Source: Achatina immaculata
Taxonomy: Eukaryota > Mollusca > Gastropoda > Stylommatophora > Achatinidae
Direction of reading: 5' to 3'
Assembly: GCA_009760885.1 (NCBI GenBank)
Contig: CM019709.1
Span: 34,930,126-34,994,125 of the forward strand
DNA length: 64,000 nt
This document shows, one piece after another, positions 33,681-45,049 of the stretch; the first letter of the stretch is position 1, and each line of letters begins with the position of its first letter. The notes beneath the pieces are model-generated. The model was not told where the DNA came from. It saw nothing but the letters and a program-made list of their open reading frames with translations, and ran no database searches. The translations under genes were made by a program, and so were the position numbers.

Positions 33681-34189
33681 TTGGTACAGTCAGATATTAA
33701 TGAAGCTATTTTACAAAAAAACGATTGGCAACTCCGAGAAAAAGAGCCAATTTGTGCCTGCTTCCTATCCGACTTTAAAAAAAAACCGAATTAAGCAACT
33801 GCAGACACCACCTGTAGTTGTCGAACCTACTTCATTGTATGTAGTTCGCAGAATTCACTGCAAAGGGAGAAAAACGTGAAAAATATGTCCAGAGGGAAAT
33901 CCGGGAGACTATCAGCGGCCATGGCGTATTGTCTTCCTTACAAAATTCTGAGACTCGATTTACGTCTGTTCGATTTCCGAAGAGGTCCACGTTTTGTTTT
34001 TGTTTTTTTTTTTTTTGTTTGTTTGTGGTTTAATAATTGAAAAGTGGTAGGTGTCTGGATAAGATGAGCATGTAACAAAATTATTTTTTAAAAAAAGTTG
34101 ATATAAGCAAAAATTAAAATAACAAAACAAGGGAGTGTGATATGAGACAACAAATGGGACATAATGTAGTATAAGAGAGTAACTTACAT
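33681..34189. other. Unassigned; poly(T) tract at 33993
   Basis: No gene or repeat recognised apart from homopolymer runs. Confidence 0.5.
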
Positions 34190-34665
34190 TTTACATCTTA
34201 CATTTTACATCCTTCCCGTGCTGTTAAACGTCACACAGTACTCGCATGATAGTTCGCCAAATTTTCCTGTTTTCGGCCTCATCAAGGGATTTTATGCCTA
34301 CTAATTTGACTTCTCTTAACAGTGTCCTTTTTCAAGTGGTCGACCTCTTTTTCTTCGACCTGTTATGTTCCACTTGATAGCTTGTTTTGAGATTCTCTGA
34401 CTGTTTCTTCTCATCACGTGGCCTACGTATGTCCATCTTCTTTCTCTGATCACCCATGAGATTGGTTGTTGTTTGCTCATCTGTCTTATCTCTGCGTTGT
34501 TCTTGAATTCGTTCCACTTTATACCAAGTATTTTCCTTAGACATTTGTTTTCGAAAGAGTCAAGTTTCTTGTCTATTTCTTTAGTTTTTTTCAGCTTTCG
34601 CATGCATAAATGACGGTGGATATTACATTTGAACTGAATAATCTTAGCTTGGTTTTAAGAAACTA
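34190..34665 (-). mobile_element. LINE group C, 3' end
   Basis: Minus-sense KLDSFENKCLRKILGIKWNE, RRWTYVGHVMRRNSQRISKQ and GRRKRGRPLEKGHC, with the C tail at the left end. Confidence 0.88.
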
Positions 34666-34774
34666 ACTACCACTGTAAAATTTAACAAGTTAAAATAAAT
34701 TAACAGTACTTAATCATCATATGAATAAATCCTGAAAAAAAAACAAACCTAAATCAAGTTAGATACACAGAGAG

Positions 34775-35150
34775 AGAAAAATAGTGAGAGAGAGAGAGAG
34801 AGAGAGAGAGAGTGATTGATTGATCGTTATTTCAAAAGTGTTAAGAATTGGGCAAGCAGACCCGTCTATCTGTACATTGTGCATTTTATCATACAACTTT
34901 CCCTCTGTTCCAGATACTCTACAGTGAGAATGAGAAAGAGAGACAAAGTAAGAGAGAGTGAGTGAAAGAGAGGGAGTGTGAGTGAGTGAATGAGTGAGAG
35001 TGATGGAGAGAAAGTGAGAGCGAGAGAGAGAATGACAGAGTGAGAGAGGTAGTGATAGAGAAACAATGATAGATAGATGGTGAGTGAGAGACTGATAGAG
35101 AAAGAGACAGAGAATGATAGAGATAAGAGTGAGAGAGAGAGAGTACCCGG
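34775..35150. repeat. GA-rich low-complexity tract
   Basis: Irregular (GA)n with agtgagtg and atagag variants. A dispersed piece, (TGAT)n plus cgttatttcaaaagtgtt and cagacccgtct, is embedded at 34813-34880 and recurs at 40455-40545. Open frames here are Ser/Leu artefacts. Confidence 0.85.
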
Positions 35151-35281
35151 AACAAATATTTTTAAAATTCTTTATTATCTCCCATAATTCTTCAGCGTCT
35201 CTCCATACTCCCCCCTCCCTCTCGCCATCCCTCTCCCCATCCATCTCCCGCACACCACAACATTCCCTGCTCACTACTTAC

Positions 35282-35522
35282 ATGTTATCATTCTAGAACA
35301 TTTCAGCTTCTCTTTCTGGGAGTTTTCTACTTTCTTCTTCAAGACCTCACTGCTGTCCTTTTCGGGTCTCACTGCTGTCCTCTTCGGAGTCTCACTGTTG
35401 TCCTCCCCAGCGCTTATCTGTTGTCCTTCTTCGAAAGTCTGTCTAGTACAAACTTGGAACGAGCGAAATCCCAGACTATAAATCCGGTTGTATATCAACC
35501 CTTTTCTTGAGTGTAATGTCAT
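35282..35522 (-). CDS. nvy: Candidate upstream (N-terminal) coding exon of the CBFA2T gene
   Basis: An ATG at 35522-35520 follows an in-frame TAG nine bases upstream and opens 80 codons. The frame runs into a strong donor, ACAT|gtaagt, with the exon ending at 35282 in phase 1. The next exon (30899) needs exactly one base from its partner, so the join gives ...[16 protein letters not shown] in frame and a 699-residue protein. The encoded segment is rich in K, E and S and contains a short repeated SETPKR / RPEKDSSE pattern. The surrounding 35.3-36.0 kb looks unique rather than repetitive. Vertebrate family members also have alternative, poorly conserved N termini in front of the conserved MPxSP segment. 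No homology supports this exon, so it rests on phase and splice-site fit only. Confidence 0.4.
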
Positions 35523-36060
35523 GCTTATCTTCTACGGCGTGCAGTAAGATCTGGAATTGTTTCCATAGTTCTTTAAAGTTGTCTAATCTTGTTATAGGTG
35601 CTGTCCAGCAATTTTCACAGTTGTTCTCGTAATGTATTTAGCAGACTTGATTACCAAATAAAGCAATAAGCTTCTAACCCCATCAAAGAGCAGTTTTCGA
35701 ATTAAATTCACCAAAGAATATCACGTAATCAGCAGGACTCCTTCGAATATGGGATCCAGAACAATAATTTTGACCAGATGTTGAAATTTTGAAGCTAATA
35801 TGAAAAGTATCTCGTAGGAAATACTTAAAAAAAGAAAGCCGATTGTTTTATGTACACGAAATTTAGCTGGGAGTAACGAGAGGAGAGGACAAGTGAAAGA
35901 TCTGTACCAGTTGTGTAGAGACCGGACAATGGGATATCCCAGTATCTTTTTTTTCTTGACTTAGAAGATCCCTAAAATAACTCACATATTAAGCGCTCAC
36001 ATATATAAGGAGATACTACAGTAATCTTCCACAAACAAGATTGAGTTGTTTACACACAGC
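35523..36060. other. Unique-looking sequence upstream of candidate first exon
   Basis: Not obviously repetitive. Could hold 5' UTR or promoter if the 35.3-35.5 kb exon is real. No convincing TATA or initiator. Confidence 0.35.
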
Positions 36061-36068
36061 CTACGAGG

Positions 36069-36106
36069 TAATTCTTCTTCTTCTTCTTCTTCTTCTTCTT
36101 CTTCCT
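36069..36106. repeat. (CTT)n microsatellite
   Basis: About 11 triplets. Confidence 0.95.
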
Positions 36107-36193
36107 CCTTGGAAACGTGAACTGTTGTTCTTTGATGGCGAATCTGCCTGCGATGTGAAAGTTTAACAGCTTATGCCAAGAATGCCGAGCGCG

Positions 36194-36194
<1 letters not shown>

Positions 36195-36233
<39 letters not shown>

Positions 36234-36370
36234 GCCTTTCACTCCCTTGAGAGCATAGGATACGGATAAAGGCTCTCCAGTCATCCTGTTCTTGGAATTA
36301 TTCTCTGCTTCCTTCCATGCGTATCCCTTGTCTCTGAGCTCTGTCAGAATTTCTCTTCTCTAAGTAAGAA
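36195..36370 (-). mobile_element. LINE group F, 3' tip with (GAT)n tail
   Basis: (ATC)12 at 36197-36232, then tttcactcccttgagagcat and catcctgttcttggaatt, the complement of the end of the F copy at 56.4 kb. Confidence 0.75.
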
Positions 36371-36629
36371 TACGCAAGAAAAAAATATATTGTAGACAAA
36401 AAACCTTATAATAACTGTGAACGTACACTTTGCACTGAGACCGCACACAGGCATTAGGGTTGTATGTAAAAATAGTATATGTTCCAAATACTATACGTTC
36501 TTCAGTCTAATAATATCCCCTTCTACTAAGTCCATATTACACAGTTATCTGTCAATGTCTTATAAGAAATATTATTTACACGAGAACTTCAGTTGCTTTT
36601 TTTTTCTCTAAACTACACATTCTTCTACA

Positions 36630-36738
36630 GTCAGTCAGTCATTTGCACGTCCTTTGCGGAACTATGCCTCCCTAACAGCTCTCCTGTAAGCCTCTCGGTT
36701 GTAAGCAAGATGCCCTGCTGGTGATGCATCCATTTGCA
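36630..36738 (-). mobile_element. LINE group A, 3' tip
   Basis: (CAGT)n tail complement, then catttgcacgtcctttgcgg and SAGHLAYNREAYRRAVREA. Confidence 0.8.
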
Positions 36739-36860
36739 TTCTTCTACCTTCATATTTACTCCCTAAGAGAAATAACGATTGTGGTAAAACTGGTTCTAGT
36801 AATGAAGGTATACAAAGATATTTGGTTCTTACACCGCTGTCCATCTTCATTATAAGGACA

Positions 36861-37355
36861 GTTATCATCATCAGGTGCCGTGCCGACTGGCGTTGGCTAT
36901 TATGCTTCTCCAGATTATCAGATCCTTCACGCAGGCCATTAGCTCAGTTGGTGATCTCCTCTCACACCATCTCGTCAGACTGTCCAGTATCGTTTCTCTT
37001 GGTCTTCCCCTGGCTCTTCTTCATTCTATTTTTCCTGTTGTTATAACATTTTCAATGCCCCCTCTTCTCATTGCATGTCCTATGAAAGTACATTGTCTCT
37101 CTCTTATTTTCTTGACAAGATTTTTTTGTCTCTCCAGCTCTTTTCATACATTCTTCATTAGTTATTTTTGCTGTCCAGGGGATTCGCAACATTCTTCTAA
37201 TAAACCACATTTCTGCTGCTTCAATGATTTTTGTGCAGACCTGCCTATTGTCCATGATTCACTTCCATATAACAAGATAGGTTCAAAATAGCATTTTAGG
37301 ACTCGTTTTCTAACATTTATTGATAATGATGTGTTGCATAATGTGTTTCTTAGTC
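36861..37355 (-). mobile_element. LINE group D', 5'-truncated, with target-site duplication
   Basis: 495 bp from the RT thumb (LRNTLCNTSLSINVRKRVLK, then SWTIGRSAQKSL) to the (CATCA) tail. Flanked by the 14-bp direct repeat tcattataaggaca at 36847-36860 and 37356-37369. Confidence 0.92.
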
Positions 37356-37439
37356 TCATTATAAGGACAAGCTCTGGTATTATAGGAAATATCACCGAAA
37401 ATCTTACCAAATAATCCGTATATATCCACTTGTAAATAT

Positions 37440-37790
37440 TCTATTTCTACGAGAACTTCAAAAAAACGTCAATTTATCTCTTCTTACACATACTCTTTTT
37501 CCACAAGAAAACTTCCCAAAAGAAGATCCATTTATCTCTACTCGTACATAGCCTACACCTGATAAAAGGTCATTTATCTCTACTCGTAATAGCCTATACT
37601 TGATAAAACATCATTTATCTCTACTCGTACATAGTCCATAGTTCACAAAAGATCCATTTATCTCTACTCGCACATAGACCACACTTCACAAAAGATCAAT
37701 TTATCTCTACTTTTATGTAGTGTATAATTCACAAAAGATCCATTTATCTCTTCTCGCACATAGTCCCACACAAAGCGTATTTATGTCCAG
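37440..37790. repeat. About 42-bp minisatellite, 7-8 copies
   Basis: Unit catttatctctactcgtaca plus tagtccatagttcacaaaag plus at. Confidence 0.88.
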
Positions 37791-38224
37791 CAAAAACGTT
37801 TGTATTCCACTCTCTAAAACAGAATTGAAGAACGACGAATTAACATTATGCAAAGCAGCATTTCCTCTTCTCTCCGCGAGCCATCAAATCAACCGCTCAC
37901 GAGAGATAGCAGCCACACAGATCTGACTCCACGAGACACCGCGAGGGTAAGGTTGCGGGGGCCGAGTGTTCCCTGCAGAGATTAGAAAAGAAAAGAAAAG
38001 GCTTAAACAGCACAGAAAAAACACCACCCCACCCCTCTATTTTAAAACTAGAATTGTCATTAAACCCTTAAGCGTAGACAACAAATGTTTTCCACTTAGT
38101 ATGTCCTATCTGCAGCATTATATTTTCTGTTTACTCCATGTAATACTTAACAAAACACAAGCAGTGTGACAGTTTTTCTGTTTGGGGGGGGGGGACCCCA
38201 AGGTGTTTAGTTATTTGAAACAAA
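37791..38224. other. Unassigned sequence with a plus-strand donor-like site
   Basis: gcgaggg|taaggttgcgg at 37942-37960 resembles a splice donor on the plus strand, but no coding frame leads to it. G-run at 38186. Confidence 0.3.
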
Positions 38225-38605
38225 AATAGAAAGGCCAAGACCCTGTCCGATTTGGCAGTCATTGGCCTATATCTGACATGCTAGCGTCAGGGTTGACGAA
38301 CCATAACTGACTAAGACCCTGTCCCACCCCCCAGTAAAAGGCCTAGCCTGACTAACGGGGCAGGTATCACCATAGTCCCCATGGTGGTGTAGTCTGCTAA
38401 AACATTATTGCGCTATCCTTTGCTTTGTTAGCTCCACCCACAGACTGAAAAAAAAATAGGCGCCGTAACTGCCTCCAAGTCCATCACGACGCTGTGCTTC
38501 AATACCTTCACTGCACCGGCTGCAAAAGAGCACCAGCTCTCCGTTCCAGGAGAACGCGGTCAATGGTCAAAAAGCGCCCGACAACCATTTCCTGTGGAAT
38601 CTTCA
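38225..38605 (-). repeat. Dispersed repeat R1, copy 4 (diverged)
   Basis: Same order of blocks as copy 1: gccaagaccctgtccgat, gcctatatctgacatgctag, ggcaggtatcaccatagtcc, ggcgccgtaac and agagcaccagctctc. More diverged than the others. Confidence 0.7.
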
Positions 38606-38829
38606 GCGACATCTCACGACATGACCTTCATCTTCACCTCGCCAGAAATCACCACTTTACCAGGTCGACCTGGACATTTCCGTAGCAACAGCAGCACCAC
38701 TTGAAAGCGTGATAAGCGTCTTGGCCAGCTGTCAATCAGGCTGACCGCTTATCAGCACACCTGGCCCCCATATAAAAAAGAAAATAATAACGCCAGTATT
38801 TTGATATCTGTATCCACCATCTGCTATAT

Positions 38830-39665
38830 AGATTAATACAACAGGAAATGTATCACTTGTACAGAATAATACAAGAAGAAATCACCCGTATAGAATAATA
38901 CAAGAAGAAATGTATCACCTTTAAAGAATGATACAAGAAGAAGTTATCACCTCTATAGAATGATGCAAGAAGAAAATTATCACCCGTATAGAATATTACA
39001 AGAAGAAATGTATCATCTGTATAAAATTATAAAAAGAAGAAGTGTATCACACGTATCATCATCATCACGTGCCGTGCCGACTGGCGTTGGCTATTATGCT
39101 TCTCCAGAGTACCCGATCCTTCATGCAGGCCATCAGTTCAGTTGGTGATCTCCTCTCACACCATCCCGTCAGACTGTCCAGTGTCATTTCTCTTGGTCTT
39201 CCTCTTGATCTTCTTCCTTCTATTTTTCCTGTTGTTATAATATTTTCAATGCCCCTTCTTTCATTGCATGTCCTATGAAAGTACATTGCCTCTCTCTTAT
39301 CTTTCTGACAAGGTTTTTTGTCTCTCCAGCTCTTCTCCTACATTCTTCAATAGTTATTTTTGCTGTCCAAGGATTAGCAACATTCTTCTAATAAACCACA
39401 TTTCTGCTGCTTCCAATGATTTTTGTGCAGACTTGCCTATTGTCCATGATTCACTTCCATATAACAAGATAGGTTCAATATAGCATTTTAGGACTCGTTT
39501 TCTAACATTCATTGATAAAGATGTGTTAGCTAATATGTTTCTCACACGTATACAAGAAGAAATTATCGCCTATATAGAATGATACAAATTGAAATTTATC
39601 ACCTATATAGAATGACACAAAAAGAAATTATCACCTGTATAGAATGATACAAGAAGAAACGTATC
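38830..39665. repeat. 33-bp minisatellite interrupted by a D' LINE
   Basis: Units tagaatgatacaagaagaaa plus tgtatcacctgta at 38830-39056 and 39542-39665. A LINE sits between the halves. Confidence 0.9.
39057..39541 (-). mobile_element. LINE group D', 5'-truncated, with target-site duplication
   Basis: 485 bp, from MRNILANTSLSMNVRKRVLK and SWTIGKSAQKSLEAAEMWF to IENIITTGKIEGRRSRGRPR and the (ATG)n tail. Flanked by the 10-bp repeat tcacacgtat at 39047-39056 and 39542-39551. Confidence 0.93.
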
Positions 39666-40450
39666 ACATCACCTGGAGTGTTTACACTTCCTAAATACCC
39701 ACAACACTGGAGAAAACAGAGGAGCCCCCCAGAATGTCTACAACAATTCTAGGGCTCTATTTCCCAACGCTCAAGGAAATATAAACCCCTGTCTTCTTCA
39801 CCTTTCCTCTACCTTGTTCACGAACTTCTCAATCATTAGACTTAGTTCCCCCACCAAAACCTCCACCACCTTTTCCAAACCTCTTTTCTTTCTCTCCCTA
39901 CTCTTCCCTCAACCCGACCCCAGCCCATCCCCCACCCCCCAACTCCCCTGCCCGCTAAGGGACGAAGAAAGTAAACCGCCAACAGATTTTTGTGCACCTG
40001 TTCCAACGTGAGTGCCAACACCTGGAAATGTGTCGGCGTCCCAGACTTGGTGGAGCCAGCGCGGAATTTGCTCGACACCAGATACCTGCAAACATGCTCA
40101 GCACCTGGAAACCAACAACCAGGAAACGGTTTGGAGGATTAAGTCTTGGGAGGGAGAGAGAGAGAGAGAGAGAGGATTTACCCACTCAAAAAACTGGAAA
40201 GTGGAGAGACTGCCAGGAATATGAGATATCTCGTAGATGTGAGATACCGAATGGAAAACAATGAACAAACGAATGTAAAAAAATGTAGATAAAATGACTG
40301 GGAATGAAGGAGAGAACGATGATAGAAATAAACTTTATTTCCACAAGGGTGAAGAACTAGCCTTCATCTTTCAACCTTCGTTCAACGCTGTCACTCATTG
40401 TCAGTTTATTTCTAGTCTTACAAATATATAAGGAGAGGCATAGACGTACA
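39666..40450. other. Unassigned, C-rich in part
   Basis: C-rich stretch 39840-39950 and a (GA)n at 40154-40174. The overlapping short ORFs at 39.8-40.3 kb lack codon support. Nothing recognised. Confidence 0.4.
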
Positions 40451-40454
40451 GGGA

Positions 40455-40493
<39 letters not shown>

Positions 40494-40545
40494 CTTTATT
40501 TCAAAAAGGTTAAGAATTTGGCACGCAGACCCTTCTGACGTTCTG
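40455..40545. repeat. (GATT)n plus dispersed element end
   Basis: About 10 tetramers then gatctttatttcaaaaaggt and cacgcagacccttctg, related to 34813-34880 and 40637-40670. Possibly the 3' end of a retroelement with a (TGAT)n tail. Confidence 0.6.
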
Positions 40546-40554
40546 TCCTTTATT

Positions 40555-40686
40555 ACGGAGAGAGTGATAGAGAGAGGGGGAGAGAGAGAGAAAGAAAAAG
40601 AGGAAAGAATAGAGAGACAATAACAGAAAGTTTGTGAGATTGATTGATTGATTGATCTTTATTTTGTGTGAGAGAGAATGATGAAA

Positions 40687-40719
<33 letters not shown>

Positions 40720-40825
40720 GGGAGTAACAAAAAGCGATATAGAGAGGGTGAGAGAGTGAGAGAGATTGAGTGGTAAAGAAACAGGGTGAAAAATATATAT
40801 ATAGAGAGAGTGATAAAGACAGTGT

Positions 40826-40861
<36 letters not shown>

Positions 40862-41130
40862 CAGTGGTAGACAAAGTGATAGCGTGAAAGAGAAAGAATG
40901 ATAGACAGTGATAGAGAGAGATAGAGAGAAAGAGTGACAGAGAGAGAGAGAAAAGGATTGAGAGAAATGGAGAAAGAGATGGAGAGAGAGAGAGACAGTG
41001 GTAGACAAAGTGATAGCGTGAAAGAGAAAGAGTGATAGACAGTGATATAGAGAGATAGAGAGAAAGAGTGACAGAGAGAGAGAAAAGGATTGAGAGAAAT
41101 GGAGAAAGAGATGGAGAGAGAGAGAGTTGT
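40555..41130. repeat. GA-rich tract with a roughly 130-bp internal duplication
   Basis: The blocks 40857-40990 and 40992-41118 are near-identical (gacagtggtagacaaagtga, cgtgaaagagaaag, attgagagaaatggagaaag). Open frames here are Leu/Ser artefacts. Confidence 0.88.
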
Positions 41131-41247
41131 ATTTCAAAATACAAAATTTGTTGCAAGTAAACGAGACGAGGTTTTTACACACTTCCGAAACTGAAAACAA
41201 TACCACAGTACCCAATGTGGAGACATGTATGTATTTATATACATGTA

Positions 41248-41567
41248 GTCCCTGAATTATGAACGTTCGACTAACGTATAACCCTCAGTTATGAAGACTC
41301 CCATAAAAAACAATTTATTAACAACAGGCGTTCCATACGTAATAATAAACTAGGGCTACTTTGCTGCACACATCAAAACATTGAGCATCTACAGCAGCTC
41401 ATCGCCGGTTTCTTTAATGGTTTTTTAGGCGTAGAAAGACGCACAGTATACCGCATACTATGTAACTGACGTTAGATACCAACCGAACTTAATTAATCCG
41501 ACCTACGCACAAATTCGACTTACGAACAGACACAGAAACAGAACTAGATCGTAATTCTGGGGACTGC
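41248..41567. mobile_element. Probable MITE with imperfect TIRs
   Basis: The left end gtagtccctgaattatgaac and the complement of the right end gcagtccccagaattacgat match imperfectly. Inner gttcgacta and attcgacttacgaac also mirror. About 320 bp, non-coding. A Tc1/mariner-superfamily origin is likely. Confidence 0.55.
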
Positions 41568-42370
41568 CCTGTTTACCCCCTATACATGAATGTTCAAAAA
41601 CATAAACACGAAACAATGAACAGAATAATAACAGACACACAGCTGTTTATTCTCTCCCACCCACCCACCAACCCACTCACGGGCGTAAGAACCATATGGG
41701 TATGACTTATTAAAACAAAAAACAAAACACAAAAACTGCCCTGGGGAATTCAAGACGCGCGCAGGTGCCGAACACAAACTCCATATCTCTCAGCCTCCTT
41801 CTGTTACATCTAAAACTGCTTCAAGGAAACAATGGCCGCATCTGGATTTGTAATTGGAGGCCCCTGTTTTCTCTCTCTCTCTCTCTCTCTCTCTCTGTTG
41901 TTTTCTCCCACGCTTTCTTCCTTCTGGCGTGACACGACATTTATCTATCCTCCTTCACATGGACGATCTGCGTCATTTAAAGGCGCAGTAAACTAACGTG
42001 GGCGGTGTATTCCATAAGGAAAAACAAAACTTCCACATACATCAGAGCACGAAATGAGTGGTTTATTTTTTTTTTTAATTTAAACCTCTCTAAGACCAGT
42101 ATTTATATAATTTCGACAAATATCCATCTTCCTCCTGATGGGTCTCACTACTGGAGACTTTGCTGCAGAGAAGTATCCTCAAAACTATATTATTTTCAGA
42201 TTATTTAGAGACACGAAGGACACGTGATCCGACCAATTTGAGGCGGGCGCCATTTCTGTGTAAAATGGAATTCTCTTTTCTTATTTGTATGTTTTTTTTC
42301 AGGGCTGGAAAGTGTTTGTTTTATTTATTTATTTCCTGGTCCCCATCAGTCATGTAATCATCATCATGAA
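41568..42370. other. Unassigned; (TC)n at 41868-41898
   Basis: Contains the promoter-like cluster at 42205. No gene recognised. Confidence 0.4.
42205..42262. promoter_or_regulatory. Cluster of promoter-like motifs
   Basis: Within 45 bases lie acacgtga (E-box), gaccaat (CCAAT), ggcgggcgcc (GC box-like) and gcgccatttc (YY1-like). This GC-rich island stands out in otherwise AT-rich sequence that I cannot assign to a repeat. It could be a promoter or enhancer of the minus-strand gene or of another transcript. Motif evidence only. Confidence 0.2.
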
Positions 42371-42372
42371 TC

Positions 42373-42795
42373 TCGTCAGTCAATCAGTCATGTGCATGTC
42401 CCTTGCGAAACTTTGCCTCCCTAACTCTCTCCTGTAGGCCTCTCGGCTGTAAGCCAGATGGCCTTCTGCTGATGCATCCATTTGCAGATTATCAGCAATG
42501 TTTTGCAGCCATCTTTGCCTTGGTCTTCCTCTCTTTTTTTTCCTATTATATACCCTTCCAAGACTGTCTTTTCTAAATTTTCATGACGTTTAATGTGTCC
42601 AAAATATTGAAGTTTTCTCTCTTTAATCATCTTTACTAGCCAGTCTTTTCAATATTAAGTTCATGTAGTATGGATATATTTGTTCTTTTTTGTGTCCATG
42701 ATATTTGAAGAACTCTTTAGTATTACTTACATTCAAAAGCATTTATGTTTTTCTCAGCTGTTTTGTTAAGTATTCAGGTCTCACATGGATATGAA
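42373..42795 (-). mobile_element. LINE group A, 3' end
   Basis: (CAGT)n tail complement, then [20 protein letters not shown] and the thumb region up to atattcaggtctcacatgg. Confidence 0.85.
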
Positions 42796-43090
42796 GCTCG
42801 TATATATATTACATAATATGCGTTTTTAACATAGACCTACATAAGATATAGTTTAATTTAAAAATTATACACATTAAGGCTTCTCTTTGGCTTGGCAGCA
42901 ACACTTCTGAGATACCGCGAGCATAGATTTCGTGTATACCGTGCACGTTGTAGCGTAACTATCTAAGCGGGAGACAGGACTACCACGAAGGCGGATGCGA
43001 GCGAAGTTTATGGATTGAAATGATGTACTTCTAATTTTGGGGGATTTTCAAACTAGGGGAGTACTACTGTATTGGCATTTAAATGAATTA
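42796..43090. other. Unassigned sequence
   Basis: Nothing recognised. Confidence 0.4.
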
Positions 43091-43094
43091 TTAT

Positions 43095-43505
43095 TGATGT
43101 GCCGTGCTGGATATCATGCTTCTCCATCTCGCGTGGTCCTTGGTGTTTCCGATTAATTCAGATGCTTTTCTTTTTTTCACGCCAATTAGTCAGTCCACTG
43201 AGATATTTTTCCTCTCTTGGCCTTCCTCTCCTTCTTTTTTCCTTATGAATTTTCCAGTCATTACTTGCTTCTCCAACTTCTGTCTTCTCATGACATGTCC
43301 AAGACATGTTGACCTGCCTTGTTCTTATCATTTAAACCAGTTTTCCTTGTTCTGAGACTTCTCTGGGGACCTCTTCGTTTGTTTTTCTGTGTTGTCCAAG
43401 GTATTTGTTGCGTCTTTCTCCGAAAACTCGGATTTATGTTGCTTCCAGTTTCTTTGTCATCTTCTTCTTCTTTTCTTGTTTCAGTAGGGTTTGTTAAAGA
43501 GACGG
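43095..43505 (-). mobile_element. LINE C-terminal fragment related to D/D'
   Basis: Starts gtgccgtgctggatatcatg (compare the D' end) and contains minus-sense remnants of the HVMRRQKLEKQVMTGK, KEGEEGQERK and RKTQQIPWTTQKNKRR stretches. Confidence 0.6.
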
Positions 43506-43784
43506 ACTAGTTTGCAAACACAGAACTGAAACAGTTTTTTTAAACTGTCTGGAAATATTAAGCGATGTTTTACCGTAAAGAAAGCTGAGCAGATGCTAAT
43601 TTAGAGAAAGGCGATGACAAAGACGATAGTGAGGTCAAAAATGAGAGAGGTGAAGGTTGTTAGTACAACAGAGAATAGCTGGAGATACATTCCTTGTGTG
43701 TGGTCAAGACACCAGCCAGAAATCAATGTGATGAGCACTGTAGCGTGTTTCAACGTAACATAACATATGAAGATGAGCATTTAC

Positions 43785-44285
43785 AAGCTTCTCAACATGA
43801 CGCGACATAATTATAATAAGGTCTAACAAGCTTCTCAACATGACACAGCATAGTTTTAATAAGGTCTAACAAGCTTCTCAACATTTCACAACATAGTTAT
43901 AATAAGGTCTAACAAGCTTCTCAACATGACACAACGTAGTTATAATAAGGTCTAACAAGCTTCTCAGCATGACACAACATAGTTTTAATAAGGTCCAACA
44001 AGCTTCTCAGCATTTCACAACATAGTTATAATAAGGTCTAACAAGCTTCTCAACATGACACAACATAGTTATAATAAGGTCTAACAAGCTTCTCAACATG
44101 ACACAACATAGTTATAATAAGTTCTAACAAGCTTCTCAACATGACAGAGCATATTTTTAATAAGCTCTAACAAGCTTCTCAACATGACAGAGCATATTTT
44201 TAATAAGCTCTAACAAGCTTCTCAACATGACATAACATAGCTATAATGAGCTCTCACAATGACACTACAGAATGTAATGGAGATG
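43785..44285. repeat. 43-bp minisatellite, about 11 copies
   Basis: Unit catgacacaacatagttata plus ataaggtctaacaagcttct plus caa. Most units carry aagctt. Degenerate copies extend to about 44590. Confidence 0.92.
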
Positions 44286-44757
44286 AGCACTTCTAAGCTT
44301 CTCAACATGACACGACATAGTTATAATGAATGTGAACTCTAACGGGCTTCTCAGCATGACAACACCCCCCTCCCCTCTCCAAAAAAAAAACAACAGAAAG
44401 TAATGGAGTTTTGCTCAAACCCGTGCCTCAACGTGACACAACACAAGAAAGTGATGAAACTGCCTCAGAATGACATATAACTGAGAAAGTATTGAAGATG
44501 AGAGCTCATACAAACGTCTCAACATGACACAACACAGAAGGTAATGGTTATGAGGTCATACGAGCGTCTCAGCATGACACAGCACAGAAAGTAGTGTAGA
44601 TCGGCTGAAAACAGACTCCAGAAGACAACTGTTAATTATCACAAGCAGAACTCCATTTTTTTTCAATAAACAAATACCTGGCAATAGTTTTGATATTACC
44701 CAACAAACATCAACAGAGAACAAGAAAAGGAAACAAAAGATCAAATTCATAATACAA

Positions 44758-44850
44758 CTACGGTGGCCGAGTTGATAGAGCGGTGCCTTATCGTGGTTTG
44801 GCGGCTGTTCGTCCTGTCAGAATCTGTGGTTCGGGTCACAGACATTCTCT
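44758..44850 (+). mobile_element. tRNA-derived SINE (family 4), head
   Basis: A box tggccgagttgatagagcgg and B box gtggttcgggtca. Ends after the head, so it is not a complete SINE. A decayed tRNA is the alternative. Confidence 0.55.
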
Positions 44851-45048
44851 TATTATTTCTTTCTTTGAAGAAAGTCTGCTGCTTTATCTGCTATTTTGTC
44901 TGATGTTTCATATGCTATTTTGCCTTTAATTTTTTCTGACATTTTGTCTGCTATTTTTTAATATTTCTCTGCTATTTTTTAATATTTCTCTGCTATTTTG
45001 TCTACTATTTTGTCTGCTCTTTTGTCTGGTATTTATTCTGCCATTTTT
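44851..45048. repeat. T-rich short repeats (tctgctattttg)
   Basis: About nine irregular copies of a 12-15-bp unit. Confidence 0.7.
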
Positions 45049-45049
45049 A

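Noticed and set aside
40553..41215. A 220-codon Ser/Leu-rich minus frame resembling a membrane protein
   Set aside because: Translation of GA/TC low-complexity DNA.
43785..44285. Evenly spaced repeats resembling a CRISPR array
   Set aside because: Units are contiguous with no unique spacers, the host is a eukaryote, and no cas genes exist. The same holds for the arrays at 25.2, 30.1 and 37.4 kb.
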